Positions 25,139 through 34,068 are shown, counted from the stretch's first letter. The stretch is 55,524 nucleotides of DNA from Spirochaetia bacterium (GCA_021736475.1 JAIPFV010000006.1:1-55524); one strand, 5' to 3'. The notes: generated by a model from the letters alone, not told the origin. Numbers and translations: made by a program.

Positions 25139-27403
25139 CTATTTTAAGTCCTCAGGATTCACTTTCAAGGGCATGTCCCGGTATCGAATACCGGTTGCGT
25201 TATATACCGCGTTGGCGATAGCCGGGGCAATCAGCTCCAATGCCGGTTCGCCGATCCCCTTTGCTTTAGAAGGGGACTGCGGGTCGGGGTTTTCTACGAT
25301 TATACCGGTCATTTCCGGCAGCTCGCGAGCTTTCGGTATTTTATAGTGGTTCAGGTCCAAGTGGGCAAACTTTCCATTTTCAATTTCAAGATCTTCAGAT
25401 AGTGCCATACCGATACCCTGGGTGATCCCCCCGTACATCTGCCCTAACACCATAGCCCGGTTAACGGCCCGCCCGATATCGTGGGCGGCCACGACATTCT
25501 GCAGTTTAATCTTGCCGGTACTCTTGTTGACCGTCAGCTCCACCGCCTGGCAGCTGTACACATAGGTAAAATAGGCATCTCCCTGACCGGTTTCCTCGTC
25601 CCAGGACACATCCGGTGCCTGAAAAGAGCCAAAGGCATAGGGATAGACCCTCTTCAAAAACAGATGCTGCATAGCCTCATCCCAGGTGATTTTAGAATCG
25701 CTGTCAGGACCAAGCACATGGTCATCTGCAAAGCGCACTTCCTCCGGCCGACACTGCAGCACATCGTACAAATTATCCGCCATCAGCTGCTTGAGTTTCT
25801 GGACTGCAGCGGTTACCGCTCCGCCGCCCATTATGGTGCCCCGGGTGGCCACTGTGGTTCCGCCGTCGGGCACATTACTGGTGGAGGAGCGTTTGTATTT
25901 GATGCGGTCAAGACGTACTCCTAACTGCTCAGCCAGCAGCATCAGCATTACCGATTCAGCACCCTGCCCGTTCTCGTGAATTCCGGTTTCCAACAGGATA
26001 GACCCATCAAATTGACAGTTAATGACACTCGAGCAGAAGTCCATTCCTTCGGCCCCCAAACTTGAGCCCCGATAACTGATAGAAAGGCCCACTCCATAAA
26101 GCTCATCTCCCTCGGAAGTACCCCGGGAACATCTGCCGAGCTTTTCCTCATAAGCTATCTCGCCGGCTACACGGTCCATCACCTGTTCCATGCTGACGGT
26201 GTGAGTATCAAGCACCTGCCCGGTGACTGTCTCACCATCCTGTTTGACCATATTAATTCGGCGATACTCTAGAGGACTTATTCCAAGCCGCTCTGCAGCA
26301 ATATCACTGATCTGTTCCACCGCAAAGTTCACCTGTGGGGCTCCAAACCCACGCATTGCCCCGGTAACCGGATTATTGGTGGCTACACACAGTACATCGG
26401 CATGCACATTATCGACCGTGTAGGGGCCGAAACACTGGGCGGTGGACCGCCAGTTAACCCAGGGGCTGACCGACAGATACGGACCGCCGTCGGAGATCAT
26501 GCGCACTTGAACCGCTTTCACCCGGCCGCTCTTCTCAATGCCGACCTTGTAGTTCAATCGGTAGGGATGGCGTTTGTAGCTTTCCCGGATCGACCATTCG
26601 CGGGTATAGGTAAGTTTTACCGGCCGGTTCAACAGCCTGGCAGCCAAAGCTGCCCGAGCGCAGACGATTGCAGCGGTATCATCCTTTCCACCAAAACCGC
26701 CGCCCGTCGGAGGCTGGTACACTTCAATATGAGACAACGGCTCACCGAGAAGAGCTCCCACAAAGCGGCGAGTGCTGAAGGGATGCTGCATACTTCCGTA
26801 TACCTCCATTACCCCGTCCTGCCGAGGCACACACACCGCCGATTCGGGCTCCATATACGCATGTTCAATAAACTGGGTAGAGAACTCCTCCTGCAGGACG
26901 ATATCGCAGTTTTTAAGTTCCTGCGGGGCATCACCACGCCGCATTTTGTGGTGGTTCATCAGGTTTGAGTTTTCTATTTCCCGTACAATCGGACTCTCCG
27001 GGCTAAGGGCCGCTTCCGGGTCGCTCACCACCGGCAAGGGGTCGGCACTGATTACAACTTTTTCTGCAGCTGAAAGAGCCTGGCTTCTCTGTTCTGCTAC
27101 TACCAGTGCTACCACATCACCCGCACACATTATCTTTTTCTCGGCAAACATACAGTAATCCTGATCGATCTGACCAAAACGAATACTGCCGGGCACATCG
27201 GCGGCGGTAATAACTTTCAGCACTCCCGCACTTTTTTCCGCAGCCCCAGTATCAACCTGCAGATTCTCCGCATGAATGTAATCACTATAAACTGGAACCG
27301 CATGGGCCATATTGAAAAACTTTAAGTCGTCGCTGTATTTGGCTTTTCCGGTAACCTTTGCATATGCATCATTCCGAAATACTTTTCCGGAGGGTATTTT
27401 CAT
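25139..27403 (-). CDS. Molybdenum hydroxylase large (molybdopterin) subunit, xanthine dehydrogenase family
   Basis: Catalytic subunit hydroxylating a purine or related N-heterocycle. The 754-residue protein has the family blocks QPPTGGGFGGK, GAMRGFGAPQ, GGTTVATRGT and the C-terminal KGIGEPALEL, where the Glu is the expected catalytic base. It has no fused iron-sulfur domain. It is divergent from an NCS2 xanthine/urate permease, and its promoter carries tandem RCAACA site C, so hypoxanthine, xanthine or another purine is the likely substrate. Accessory proteins for cofactor insertion are not in the window. Confidence 0.93.
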   Translation of the reverse strand: MKIPSGKVFRNDAYAKVTGKAKYSDDLKFFNMAHAVPVYSDYIHAENLQVDTGAAEKSAGVLKVITAADVPGSIRFGQIDQDYCMFAEKKIMCAGDVVALVVAEQRSQALSAAEKVVISADPLPVVSDPEAALSPESPIVREIENSNLMNHHKMRRGDAPQELKNCDIVLQEEFSTQFIEHAYMEPESAVCVPRQDGVMEVYGSMQHPFSTRRFVGALLGEPLSHIEVYQPPTGGGFGGKDDTAAIVCARAALAARLLNRPVKLTYTREWSIRESYKRHPYRLNYKVGIEKSGRVKAVQVRMISDGGPYLSVSPWVNWRSTAQCFGPYTVDNVHADVLCVATNNPVTGAMRGFGAPQVNFAVEQISDIAAERLGISPLEYRRINMVKQDGETVTGQVLDTHTVSMEQVMDRVAGEIAYEEKLGRCSRGTSEGDELYGVGLSISYRGSSLGAEGMDFCSSVINCQFDGSILLETGIHENGQGAESVMLMLLAEQLGVRLDRIKYKRSSTSNVPDGGTTVATRGTIMGGGAVTAAVQKLKQLMADNLYDVLQCRPEEVRFADDHVLGPDSDSKITWDEAMQHLFLKRVYPYAFGSFQAPDVSWDEETGQGDAYFTYVYSCQAVELTVNKSTGKIKLQNVVAAHDIGRAVNRAMVLGQMYGGITQGIGMALSEDLEIENGKFAHLDLNHYKIPKARELPEMTGIIVENPDPQSPSKAKGIGEPALELIAPAIANAVYNATGIRYRDMPLKVNPEDLK

Positions 27404-27425
27404 TCCACTACTCCTCGAGGTGTTT

Positions 27426-27503
27426 GCAACAGTTTACAACAATTTTCTGCTTATATCAATAAATTTTTACTGGACAAGTAATCTATTCGTTGTATAATGT
27501 TGC
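27426..27503. promoter_or_regulatory. Back-to-back promoters with overlapping -35 boxes and RCAACA sites C and D
   Basis: Rightward: TGGACA (27471-27476), 16 bases, TATAAT (27493-27498). Leftward: TTGTCC (complement of 27472-27477), 16 bases, TATAAG (complement of 27450-27455). The two -35 hexamers share five base pairs. Site C is GCAACA 27426-27431 and ACAACA 27436-27441, over the leftward start. Site D in the complement is GCAACA-TTAT-ACAACG, covering 27488-27503 and the rightward -10. Both placements suit repression. Confidence 0.65.
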
Positions 27504-27527
27504 AAAATATTTTTTTAGGGGACATAC

Positions 27528-28949
27528 ATGAGCAACACAGACACAGCTGCGACAGAACCGCAGACAGATCAGTCGATTGAATTGATCTATGGATTAGACG
27601 ACCGCCCACCTTTTTTGGAAGCATTATTTGCTGCCCTCCAGCACCTTTTGGCAATTTTTGTCGGAATCGTAACACCTCCGACCATCATTTGTGCAGTACT
27701 TGGTCTTCCAATCGAAATTACCTCCTACATCATCAGTATGGCATTGGTAGTTTCAGGTATTTCAACTTTCATTCAAGCCCGACGCTTCGGCCCGATCGGC
27801 TCGGGACTACTGAGTATCCAGGGTACCAGCTTCACCTTTCTGGGAGCAATCATCGCCACCGGCAGCAGCATATTGTCGGCCGGAGGTTCTCCGGAAATGG
27901 CCCTTACCACTATATTCGGCGTCTGTTTCCTTGGTTCTTTCGTCGAGATGATTTTCAGTCGTTTCTTAAAATTTCTAAAGAAAATCATCACTCCCCTGGT
28001 CAGTGGTATAGTAGTAACCCTGATTGGTCTCTCCCTAATTAAGGTTGGAATAACTGATATCGGCGGCGGTGCTGCTGCACAGGGCAGCGAATCCTTCGGC
28101 AGCCTAACCAACCTGATGCTGGCCGGAATAGTACTAATTACCATCGTTATTTTCAACCGCAGCAAAAACGGCTTTCTGCGAATGAGTGCTATTGTAATTG
28201 GCCTGGTAGTCGGTTATATCATAGCGGCCTTCATGGGAATGGTTGACTTTAACAAGCTGAGCGAACTAAGTTTAATGAACTTCCCGGTTCCCTTTAAGTT
28301 CGGCTTCTTCGGATTTAATTTATCCGCTTTCATTACCATCAGCTTACTCTACCTTATCACTACTGTAGAATCAATCGGAGACCTCACCGCTACCTCGATG
28401 GTCTCGGGACAACCTATTGAGGGCGATAAATACATCAAAACCATTTCCGGAGGCGTATTGGGCGACGGTTTCAACTCTGCCCTTGCAGCTATCTTTAACT
28501 CTTTCCCCAACACAACCTTCAGTCAGAACAATGGTGTTATCCAGCTTACCGGTGTGGCCAGCCGCTATATCGGCTACTTTATTGCCGGACTGCTGGTACT
28601 TTTCGGCATGTTTCCGGTGATCGGAGGAGTCTTTTCCCTCATTCCCGCCCCTGTTCTAGGCGGCGCCACTATTATCATGTTCGGTACAGTTGCCGCTTCC
28701 GGTATTAAGATTATTGCATCCAGCATAATCGATCGGCGGGGAATCTTGATAATGGCAATTTCCTTCGGCCTCGGCCTGGGAGTTCTGATGGTTCCCGATG
28801 TAGTTCGTTACTTTCCAGGGGTTTTGAACTCAATTTTCAGTGACTCAATCACTACCGGAGGCCTCTCTGCAATTTTTCTGAATATTGTACTGCCGCGCTC
28901 ATACCGGCAACAGAAGGTTCACGAGAACCTCCGTACCGATTTAACCTAA
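27528..28949 (+). CDS. NCS2 xanthine/urate permease (XanQ/UacT type)
   Basis: Proton-coupled purine importer, 473 residues, with helices throughout. The family signature appears as NTTFSQNNGVIQLTGVASR, matching the QNxGxxxxT motif that sets purine specificity in XanQ and UacT, and the long GLLSIQGTSFTFLGAIIATG segment is typical of the bacterial branch. AGGGG precedes ATG 27528. It is divergent from the molybdenum hydroxylase, and its -10 is overlapped by an RCAACA-type site. Urate against xanthine specificity cannot be settled from sequence alone. Confidence 0.92.
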   Translation: MSNTDTAATEPQTDQSIELIYGLDDRPPFLEALFAALQHLLAIFVGIVTPPTIICAVLGLPIEITSYIISMALVVSGISTFIQARRFGPIGSGLLSIQGTSFTFLGAIIATGSSILSAGGSPEMALTTIFGVCFLGSFVEMIFSRFLKFLKKIITPLVSGIVVTLIGLSLIKVGITDIGGGAAAQGSESFGSLTNLMLAGIVLITIVIFNRSKNGFLRMSAIVIGLVVGYIIAAFMGMVDFNKLSELSLMNFPVPFKFGFFGFNLSAFITISLLYLITTVESIGDLTATSMVSGQPIEGDKYIKTISGGVLGDGFNSALAAIFNSFPNTTFSQNNGVIQLTGVASRYIGYFIAGLLVLFGMFPVIGGVFSLIPAPVLGGATIIMFGTVAASGIKIIASSIIDRRGILIMAISFGLGLGVLMVPDVVRYFPGVLNSIFSDSITTGGLSAIFLNIVLPRSYRQQKVHENLRTDLT

Positions 28950-28975
28950 AAACAGGCCTAAATTGTGCAAAAGAA

Positions 28976-29009
28976 AGGCGGCTGTAAGAGTACAGTCGCC
29001 TCTTTTTTT
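28976..29009 (+). terminator. Rho-independent terminator after the xanthine/urate permease
   Basis: AGGCGGCTGTA (28976-28986) pairs with TACAGTCGCCT (28991-29001), including one G-U pair, around AGAG and followed by seven T. Confidence 0.85.
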
Positions 29010-29010
29010 C

Positions 29011-29068
29011 TGCATGACAGGTTTCTGCATGACAGGTTTCTGCATACAGATTTGTGCATACAGATTTG
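29011..29068. repeat. Two consecutive pairs of short tandem repeats
   Basis: TGCATGACAGGTTTC occurs twice in a row (29011-29025, 29026-29040), followed directly by two copies of TGCATACAGATTTG (29041-29054, 29055-29068). The two units share TGCAT and CAG, so they look like successive slippage duplications of one ancestor between the terminator and the next stop codon. Confidence 0.85.
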
Positions 29069-29069
29069 C

Positions 29070-29576
29070 TTACAAAGCGATATCCTGCCCTTCTACTTCA
29101 CTTACCAGGGCTTCAAACAGGGTTATGACATCCTTATTCATCTTTCTCAGTGTGGTCGAGAGTTTGCGTGCAATCTGCAGGGTAATTTTAAAACCCATAT
29201 ACGGATTTTCCTCGCAAAACTGCAGAAAATCGTGGCGGGAGAGACAAAACAGATTTATATCGCTTTCCGCTACCACGGTGGCCGAACGCCTATCTTCATC
29301 GATCAGTGCCAATTCTCCAAAATAGACATTATCCTTCTCCTGCATAATCACCACTGTGTACGGTTCGTTCTGCAGGGTTTTTTTTTGAATTCGCACGGTT
29401 CCCGAGAGCAATATGTACAGACTGTCTCCGAGATCACCTTCCTTTATGATCACTTCCCCTTTGCGGGCGGTTTTAATAATACCGAGTTGAAAGATTTTTT
29501 CCAGGGCTTCCACATCTTCAGCAAAGTCTTCGAACAGTTTAATTTGCTTTAAGCGTGTTTCCTTTTCGCTATCCAT
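29070..29576 (-). CDS. Cyclic nucleotide-binding (Crp/cNMP-type) domain protein
   Basis: 168 residues consisting of one cNMP-binding beta-roll: GEVIIKEGDLGDSLYILLSG early, then FGELALIDEDRRSATVVAE, where the FGE and the RRSAT arginine are the phosphate-binding cassette. No DNA-binding helix-turn-helix follows; the C-terminus is helical and may dimerise. It begins 12 bases after the potassium channel gene, so it may be a separate regulatory subunit of that channel. Confidence 0.88.
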   Translation of the reverse strand: MDSEKETRLKQIKLFEDFAEDVEALEKIFQLGIIKTARKGEVIIKEGDLGDSLYILLSGTVRIQKKTLQNEPYTVVIMQEKDNVYFGELALIDEDRRSATVVAESDINLFCLSRHDFLQFCEENPYMGFKITLQIARKLSTTLRKMNKDVITLFEALVSEVEGQDIAL

Positions 29577-29588
29577 TTTACAGGCTCC

Positions 29589-31286
29589 TTATACCGCCGT
29601 TCGCGGACCCAGCTCTATCACAATTGCTTTGGAATTTTTTCGGATTATGTACTCTCGGCCGGGATTTATAACCGGTTTATTGGGCACAAGTTCTTTGACC
29701 GTCCGCAGGTTTTCCACCAGTTTTGAGATATCAGGAGTCATCTGTGCATCGTTCAGCGCCTCCCGCTTGCGTTGGTAAAAGTTTCCGGTGTTTTCCAAAA
29801 GACCAATACAGATTGAACCGTAGGTTGCATTGTAAAAATCGATCAATTTGCCGAAGGGCTCATCAATCAGCCAGTCTGGTACTGCCCGTATTTCCAGTCC
29901 CTGTCCATGACGCGGCGAGAGAAGATCCTGCAGCACATGGGACACCCCCGAAGCAGAAGACGCATTGGCCAGAATCATCTTAGAGTACTCTCTGGAAAGA
30001 ATAATTTCATCACAGTTGGCCAGCTTAAGATATTTTTCAAATTTATCATCCAGCAGTTCGGCTGCAACATAGACATGCTTGGTGAGCGATTCAATTGTCA
30101 GCACCGCCATCACTGTTCTGGAGTCAACCTCCTGCTGGGAGTAATTTTGGGCATAGTCTGCAAGAATTATTACCCTGGCAGCCTTATTGATATTCGCCCT
30201 GCGCAGGGTCTCCTCTTCAATGTAATCTCCATTTATATATTGAATTCCCTGAAACTGCGGGTTCTGCAGAATAGGCTGCATCGAATCATGACCCACGTTG
30301 TTGATCAAGACCATATCATTGACACTGTACTGTGGATTTACCGCCAGGATTCCCTCGATTACCCGGTCCAGTTCCCGGCGCCATCCGCAAATAATAAAAT
30401 GGTTTTGTAAGTTTTTCAATTTTAACAAGCCCTCCCTGCGGCGCATCTGCTGTTCTACTAGGAAGGAAGCAATCTGACCGGTTACAGCAGCCATTACAAT
30501 TACTCCCATCCCCATCAACAACAGCCCGACTATTTTACCACCAAAGGTAATCGGAATTTTATCGCCGTACCCAACTGTGGTAATGGTTACAATTGAATAC
30601 CAAAAACTGTCCCACAAGTTTTCAAAGGCGGTGTTGATGCCGTTCTCAAAAGTCATGATGCCCACCATCGAGGCGGCCACCAGCAAAATCAAAAACAGGG
30701 CAACCCTGGTTTTCACACTGCTCACCAGACCAAGCAGCCAATTCAAGATACGGGTTTTCCGGCGTGTTCGCCCTGCCTGATTCTGTTTTTGACGGGCTGC
30801 ATCGGCTGCAGCAACTTCTACATTTTGCACATTATGTCGGCGCACCTCGGCAATAGCATCAAACAAAGCGGTACGACGCTGTGCAACTGTTTCTAGTTGC
30901 CTGTAAAAAGCATCTATATCTATAACCGGTACAGTTCCCGCACTTCCCTCGACTGAACCAAAGATAAGAGGCGCCTTTTCATACGACTCAGGTTTATACG
31001 AATCTGGCTTGCAATCCTGCTCTTCATACGTCCCGTCCACTATCATCGAGCCGTTTTGTTTTTCCGTCGAAAATTCTACTACCCACGTGCCGCTGCGGCT
31101 CGCCGGCAAACCGAAGAAGTCCGAACCGTAGATCAAATTTTGTCTTTTACACTCGGCATCGTTCAAGGGAAGCTGCTGCCCCTCTGCCGGCTGAAGCTCG
31201 TAGACTTTTTCGATAGCTGAAGCATCAACACCAAAATAGAGGTTGGCGATTCGTATAATCCTAACTGTTAGACTTGTCTCTTTCAC
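29589..31286 (-). CDS. Two-helix potassium channel with RCK/TrkA-N domain and an unusual N-terminal domain
   Basis: 565 residues. Helices at about 193-211 and 250-275 flank the selectivity filter TTVGYGD (236-242), and a Rossmann-type RCK domain follows from about 291 (NHFIICGWRRELDRVIEGIL), with an extra RCK-C-like end. The first 130 residues are atypical: RIIRIANLYFGVDASAIEKV and PLIFGSVEGSAGTVPVID resemble the opening and closing strands of CheW-like domains, which is a tentative match. A charged linker follows. It is co-transcribed with a cyclic nucleotide-binding protein and sits 34 bases downstream of folE2. Confidence 0.88.
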   Translation of the reverse strand: MKETSLTVRIIRIANLYFGVDASAIEKVYELQPAEGQQLPLNDAECKRQNLIYGSDFFGLPASRSGTWVVEFSTEKQNGSMIVDGTYEEQDCKPDSYKPESYEKAPLIFGSVEGSAGTVPVIDIDAFYRQLETVAQRRTALFDAIAEVRRHNVQNVEVAAADAARQKQNQAGRTRRKTRILNWLLGLVSSVKTRVALFLILLVAASMVGIMTFENGINTAFENLWDSFWYSIVTITTVGYGDKIPITFGGKIVGLLLMGMGVIVMAAVTGQIASFLVEQQMRRREGLLKLKNLQNHFIICGWRRELDRVIEGILAVNPQYSVNDMVLINNVGHDSMQPILQNPQFQGIQYINGDYIEEETLRRANINKAARVIILADYAQNYSQQEVDSRTVMAVLTIESLTKHVYVAAELLDDKFEKYLKLANCDEIILSREYSKMILANASSASGVSHVLQDLLSPRHGQGLEIRAVPDWLIDEPFGKLIDFYNATYGSICIGLLENTGNFYQRKREALNDAQMTPDISKLVENLRTVKELVPNKPVINPGREYIIRKNSKAIVIELGPRTAV

Positions 31287-31320
31287 TCTGTACCAATTAT
31301 CGAAGTGTTTTCAGTAAATA

Positions 31321-32115
31321 TTAAGAACTTACGTCATCGGAAGTAATACAGGCATAGGCACTGTGGTTATGGATGGATTCATAATTTTCAACCTCCACCC
31401 TGAATTGATCAATCCTCTGATCGGCCTTCAGTTGGATAGCTACTTCACGGGCAGCGTCTTCCACAAACCGCGGGTTATCATAGGCTCTTTCAGTGATGTA
31501 CTTTTCATCTTGCCGCTTTAGAATGGTGAACAGCGGTGAAGAGGCCGAGGATTCGGCCATTTCGATCAACTCTTCATACCAGATAAAGTGTCTGGTGTGT
31601 ACACGAAGATGAATTATTCCGCGCTGATTGTGCGCACCATAATCGCTTATTTCTTTGGAGCACGGGCAGAGGTTGGTGACTGGCACATCAACCGAAAACC
31701 ACATTGCCAAATGACCATCCCGTTCGGCTTCTAAACGACAGGTATACTCCATGAGGCTCTGGATACCCGATACCGGGGCAGCCTTTCGAATAAAGTAGGG
31801 AAAGGTTATATCGATATGGGCTGTTTCACATTCGAAGGTTTTGCGCATATCATTTAGAATTTCATCCAAATTACTTGGCCAGAGTTTTAACTTGTGCCGC
31901 TCAAGCACTTCTACAAACCTGCTCATATGTGTTCCACGGTCATGGTGAGGCAGGTCTACATACATATTCATCGAAGCAACCGTATGCTGTTTTTCACTCT
32001 GCCGGTCGAGCAGGGTAATGGGATAGCGGAGGTCTTTTACCCCCACTTTACGAATTCCCACATTTCTTTCATCTGATTGGGATTGAATATCTTTCAACTG
32101 TTCTGCTTTGTTCAT
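31321..32115 (-). CDS. folE2: GTP cyclohydrolase IB
   Basis: Converts GTP to 7,8-dihydroneopterin triphosphate, the first step of both folate and queuosine synthesis, using a metal that need not be zinc. The 264-residue product matches FolE2 with SRFVEVL, the catalytic cysteine in TNLCPCSKEIS (Cys150), the GAHNQRG motif and a C-terminal NYESIHNHSAYA. It starts 14 bases after queD, whose product uses dihydroneopterin triphosphate, so the pair likely serves preQ0 formation. QueE and QueC are not in the window. Confidence 0.95.
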   Translation of the reverse strand: MNKAEQLKDIQSQSDERNVGIRKVGVKDLRYPITLLDRQSEKQHTVASMNMYVDLPHHDRGTHMSRFVEVLERHKLKLWPSNLDEILNDMRKTFECETAHIDITFPYFIRKAAPVSGIQSLMEYTCRLEAERDGHLAMWFSVDVPVTNLCPCSKEISDYGAHNQRGIIHLRVHTRHFIWYEELIEMAESSASSPLFTILKRQDEKYITERAYDNPRFVEDAAREVAIQLKADQRIDQFRVEVENYESIHNHSAYACITSDDVSS

Positions 32116-32129
32116 TTTTCCCTCCCTTA

Positions 32130-32498
32130 TTACTGCTCATCTCGCCGTAGAGTTACAAAACTGGTGTCAGTTTCCCAGAGAATTACTTCCCACAATTCAT
32201 AATTACTAGCATTGAGAGGTGCCTCCAGCTGTTTCCAGATCCATTGGGCCATATATTCAGTAGTGGATTGGGGAATAACATCATTTAAATAACTATGATC
32301 CAGCAGATCAACCACTTTTTCTTTGACTTCACGCTTCAGGATAGTAAAATCTAGCACCATCCCATCTTCGGCAGGGGTTCCACGGAGCGTGACTCGCAGG
32401 CGATATGTGTGTCCGTGGAGGGACTCACACTTTCCATGATAGTCCACAATATTATGGGCAGCATCAAATTTAAAGTCTTTCGACACAAACATACTCAT
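32130..32498 (-). CDS. queD: 6-carboxy-5,6,7,8-tetrahydropterin synthase (QueD/PTPS family)
   Basis: Second step of queuosine synthesis from dihydroneopterin triphosphate. I place the start at ATG 32498, giving 122 residues of normal family length; a longer frame begins at a TTG inside the hairpin region and is unlikely. Zinc ligands are His15 in FDAAHNI and His28/His30 in LHGHTY, with the catalytic Cys24 in GKCESLHGH; LDHSYLND follows. No strong ribosome site is visible, so the start is not certain. It is upstream of folE2 on the same strand. Confidence 0.92.
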   Translation of the reverse strand: MSMFVSKDFKFDAAHNIVDYHGKCESLHGHTYRLRVTLRGTPAEDGMVLDFTILKREVKEKVVDLLDHSYLNDVIPQSTTEYMAQWIWKQLEAPLNASNYELWEVILWETDTSFVTLRRDEQ

Positions 32499-32538
32499 AG
32501 TATTACAAAGATAATCAAGAATAGTGTTGTGTGCAAGT

Positions 32539-32595
32539 CGGCTCGCCAACTGTTGTATGGTACTAGTGCATTGCTGTATGCGAACAGGCGAGCCG
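32539..32595 (-). other. Long-loop inverted repeat between the aldehyde dehydrogenase and queD
   Basis: CGGCTCGCC (32539-32547) and GGCGAGCCG (32587-32595) are perfect nine-base arms with a 39-base loop; TGTT/AACA and an inner GCAT/ATGC can pair inside it. No T-run follows in the leftward transcript. It could be a weak terminator, a processing site or a structured leader of queD. It does not match the preQ1 riboswitch classes I know. Confidence 0.55.
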
Positions 32596-32611
32596 TAATT
32601 ACTTAAACTTT

Positions 32612-34054
32612 TTACCTATACCAGCCAAAGGGGGTTTCATCGATATTCACATAGATCGATTTTGTTCGGCTGTAGTTCTCCAAGGCCATTTTGTGAACCT
32701 CACGCCCATACCCCGACTGTTTGTATCCGCCGAAGGGGGAACCTGAGGGAACCAGATTGTATTCGTTCACCCATACGGTACCGGCTTCCAAGCCTTTCGA
32801 TATGCGAACCGCCCGCCCGATATCCCGAGTCCAGACCGCTCCGGCCAAACCGTATTCCGAATCATTTGCAATTCGCAGTGCCTCAGCCTCGTCGCCAAAC
32901 TTACTCACCGCCAGCACCGGTCCAAATATCTCTTCCCGGGCTATTCTCATCGAGGGAAGCACCTGGGTAAAGATTGTCGGCTGCATATAATTGCCCCTCA
33001 ATGCAGAGCCTCCGTAGGCCAGTACCGCCCCCTCCTGACTGCCTATCCGTACATACTCCAGCACCGACTCCAGCTGGGAACGGTCAACCATCGGTCCCAT
33101 CCGGGTGGTTTCCTCAACCGCATTTCCAATCTTCACCCGTTCGAACTCCTCAATCAGCTGTTCGAGAAACCTGTCATGGATAGATTCATGCAGCAGCAAT
33201 CGGCTGCCGGCACAACATACTTGTCCCTGGCTGTAAAGTATTCCCATGGCAGCTGCTTCAACCGCCTTCTCCATCGGCGCATCGGGGAATACAATGTTCG
33301 CAGACTTGCCCCCCAGTTCAAGGGTAATCGGAATTACCCGGTCCCCCGCCGCCTGTGCGATCCGCCTCCCGACCTCGGTAGAACCGGTAAAGGCAATCTT
33401 ATCCACTCCAGGATGCTCTACCAATGCCTGTCCGCAGACACTCCCCGGACCCGGAGTAACGTTTACCACCCCGGGCGGGTACAGATCCGCCGTAAGCTCG
33501 GCAAACTTCAAGGCCGTCATAGGAGTGTTAGAGGCCGGTTTCAAGACCACACAGTTACCCGCCGCAAGAGCAGGAGCAAGCTTCCAGCCGGAAATAAGAA
33601 AGGGGAAGTTCCATGGGACAATCAGCCCCGCAACTCCATAGGGCTCCCGCACTATCACCGAGAAAGCACCGGAGTTATGGGTAACCACCGAATCTTCTTC
33701 ACTGCGGATAACCCCGGCAAAGTAACGAAACAGGTCGACAAAAGCGGCCACATCCGCTCGAGTTTCAATCAGAGCTCGTCCTGTATCCCGACTCTCCAGC
33801 AGGGACAACTCCTCAGCATGAGACTCTATTCGATCGGCAGTATGCAACAGCACCAAGGACCGCTCCGCGGGAGAGATGTTTTTCCATCCCGGATAAGCAG
33901 CACGCGCCGCTTGTACGGCCGCATCGATATCTTCAGCTGCTGCTGAGGATACAACGGCTATCTGTGCATCAGTCGAGGGATCCACACTTACAAAAGTTTT
34001 TGAAGAGTGGGCGGCTGTAAACCGCCCACCTATAAAAAGTCCGTATTCATTCAT
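32612..34054 (-). CDS. NAD(P)-dependent aldehyde dehydrogenase (betaine/gamma-aminobutyraldehyde type)
   Basis: Oxidises an aldehyde to its acid; 480 residues. Catalytic cysteine is Cys280 in SQGQVCCAGSR and the general base Glu246 in LELGGK. Cofactor region GLIVPWNFPFLI and the loop AFTGSTEVGR are normal. It is the last gene of the operon, 14 bases after the betaine-type receptor. That proximity suggests betaine-aldehyde dehydrogenase, but no choline dehydrogenase is present. The operon instead contains a decarboxylase that would make an aldehyde, as in the arginine transaminase route (guanidinobutyraldehyde). Substrate unresolved. Confidence 0.9.
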   Translation of the reverse strand: MNEYGLFIGGRFTAAHSSKTFVSVDPSTDAQIAVVSSAAAEDIDAAVQAARAAYPGWKNISPAERSLVLLHTADRIESHAEELSLLESRDTGRALIETRADVAAFVDLFRYFAGVIRSEEDSVVTHNSGAFSVIVREPYGVAGLIVPWNFPFLISGWKLAPALAAGNCVVLKPASNTPMTALKFAELTADLYPPGVVNVTPGPGSVCGQALVEHPGVDKIAFTGSTEVGRRIAQAAGDRVIPITLELGGKSANIVFPDAPMEKAVEAAAMGILYSQGQVCCAGSRLLLHESIHDRFLEQLIEEFERVKIGNAVEETTRMGPMVDRSQLESVLEYVRIGSQEGAVLAYGGSALRGNYMQPTIFTQVLPSMRIAREEIFGPVLAVSKFGDEAEALRIANDSEYGLAGAVWTRDIGRAVRISKGLEAGTVWVNEYNLVPSGSPFGGYKQSGYGREVHKMALENYSRTKSIYVNIDETPFGWYR

Positions 34055-34068
34055 ATGTGTGCCCGGTA

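Noticed and set aside
29011-29068. CRISPR-like repeat
   Set aside because: Units are 14-15 bases, directly adjacent with no spacers, and only two copies each.
32539-32595. Integron attC-like site
   Set aside because: The arms are palindromic, but the GTTRRRY/RYYYAAC core is not present and no integrase gene is in the window.
33176-33946. 256-residue open frame antisense to the aldehyde dehydrogenase gene
   Set aside because: Arginine/proline-rich product typical of an antisense shadow; the aldehyde dehydrogenase on the other strand is complete.
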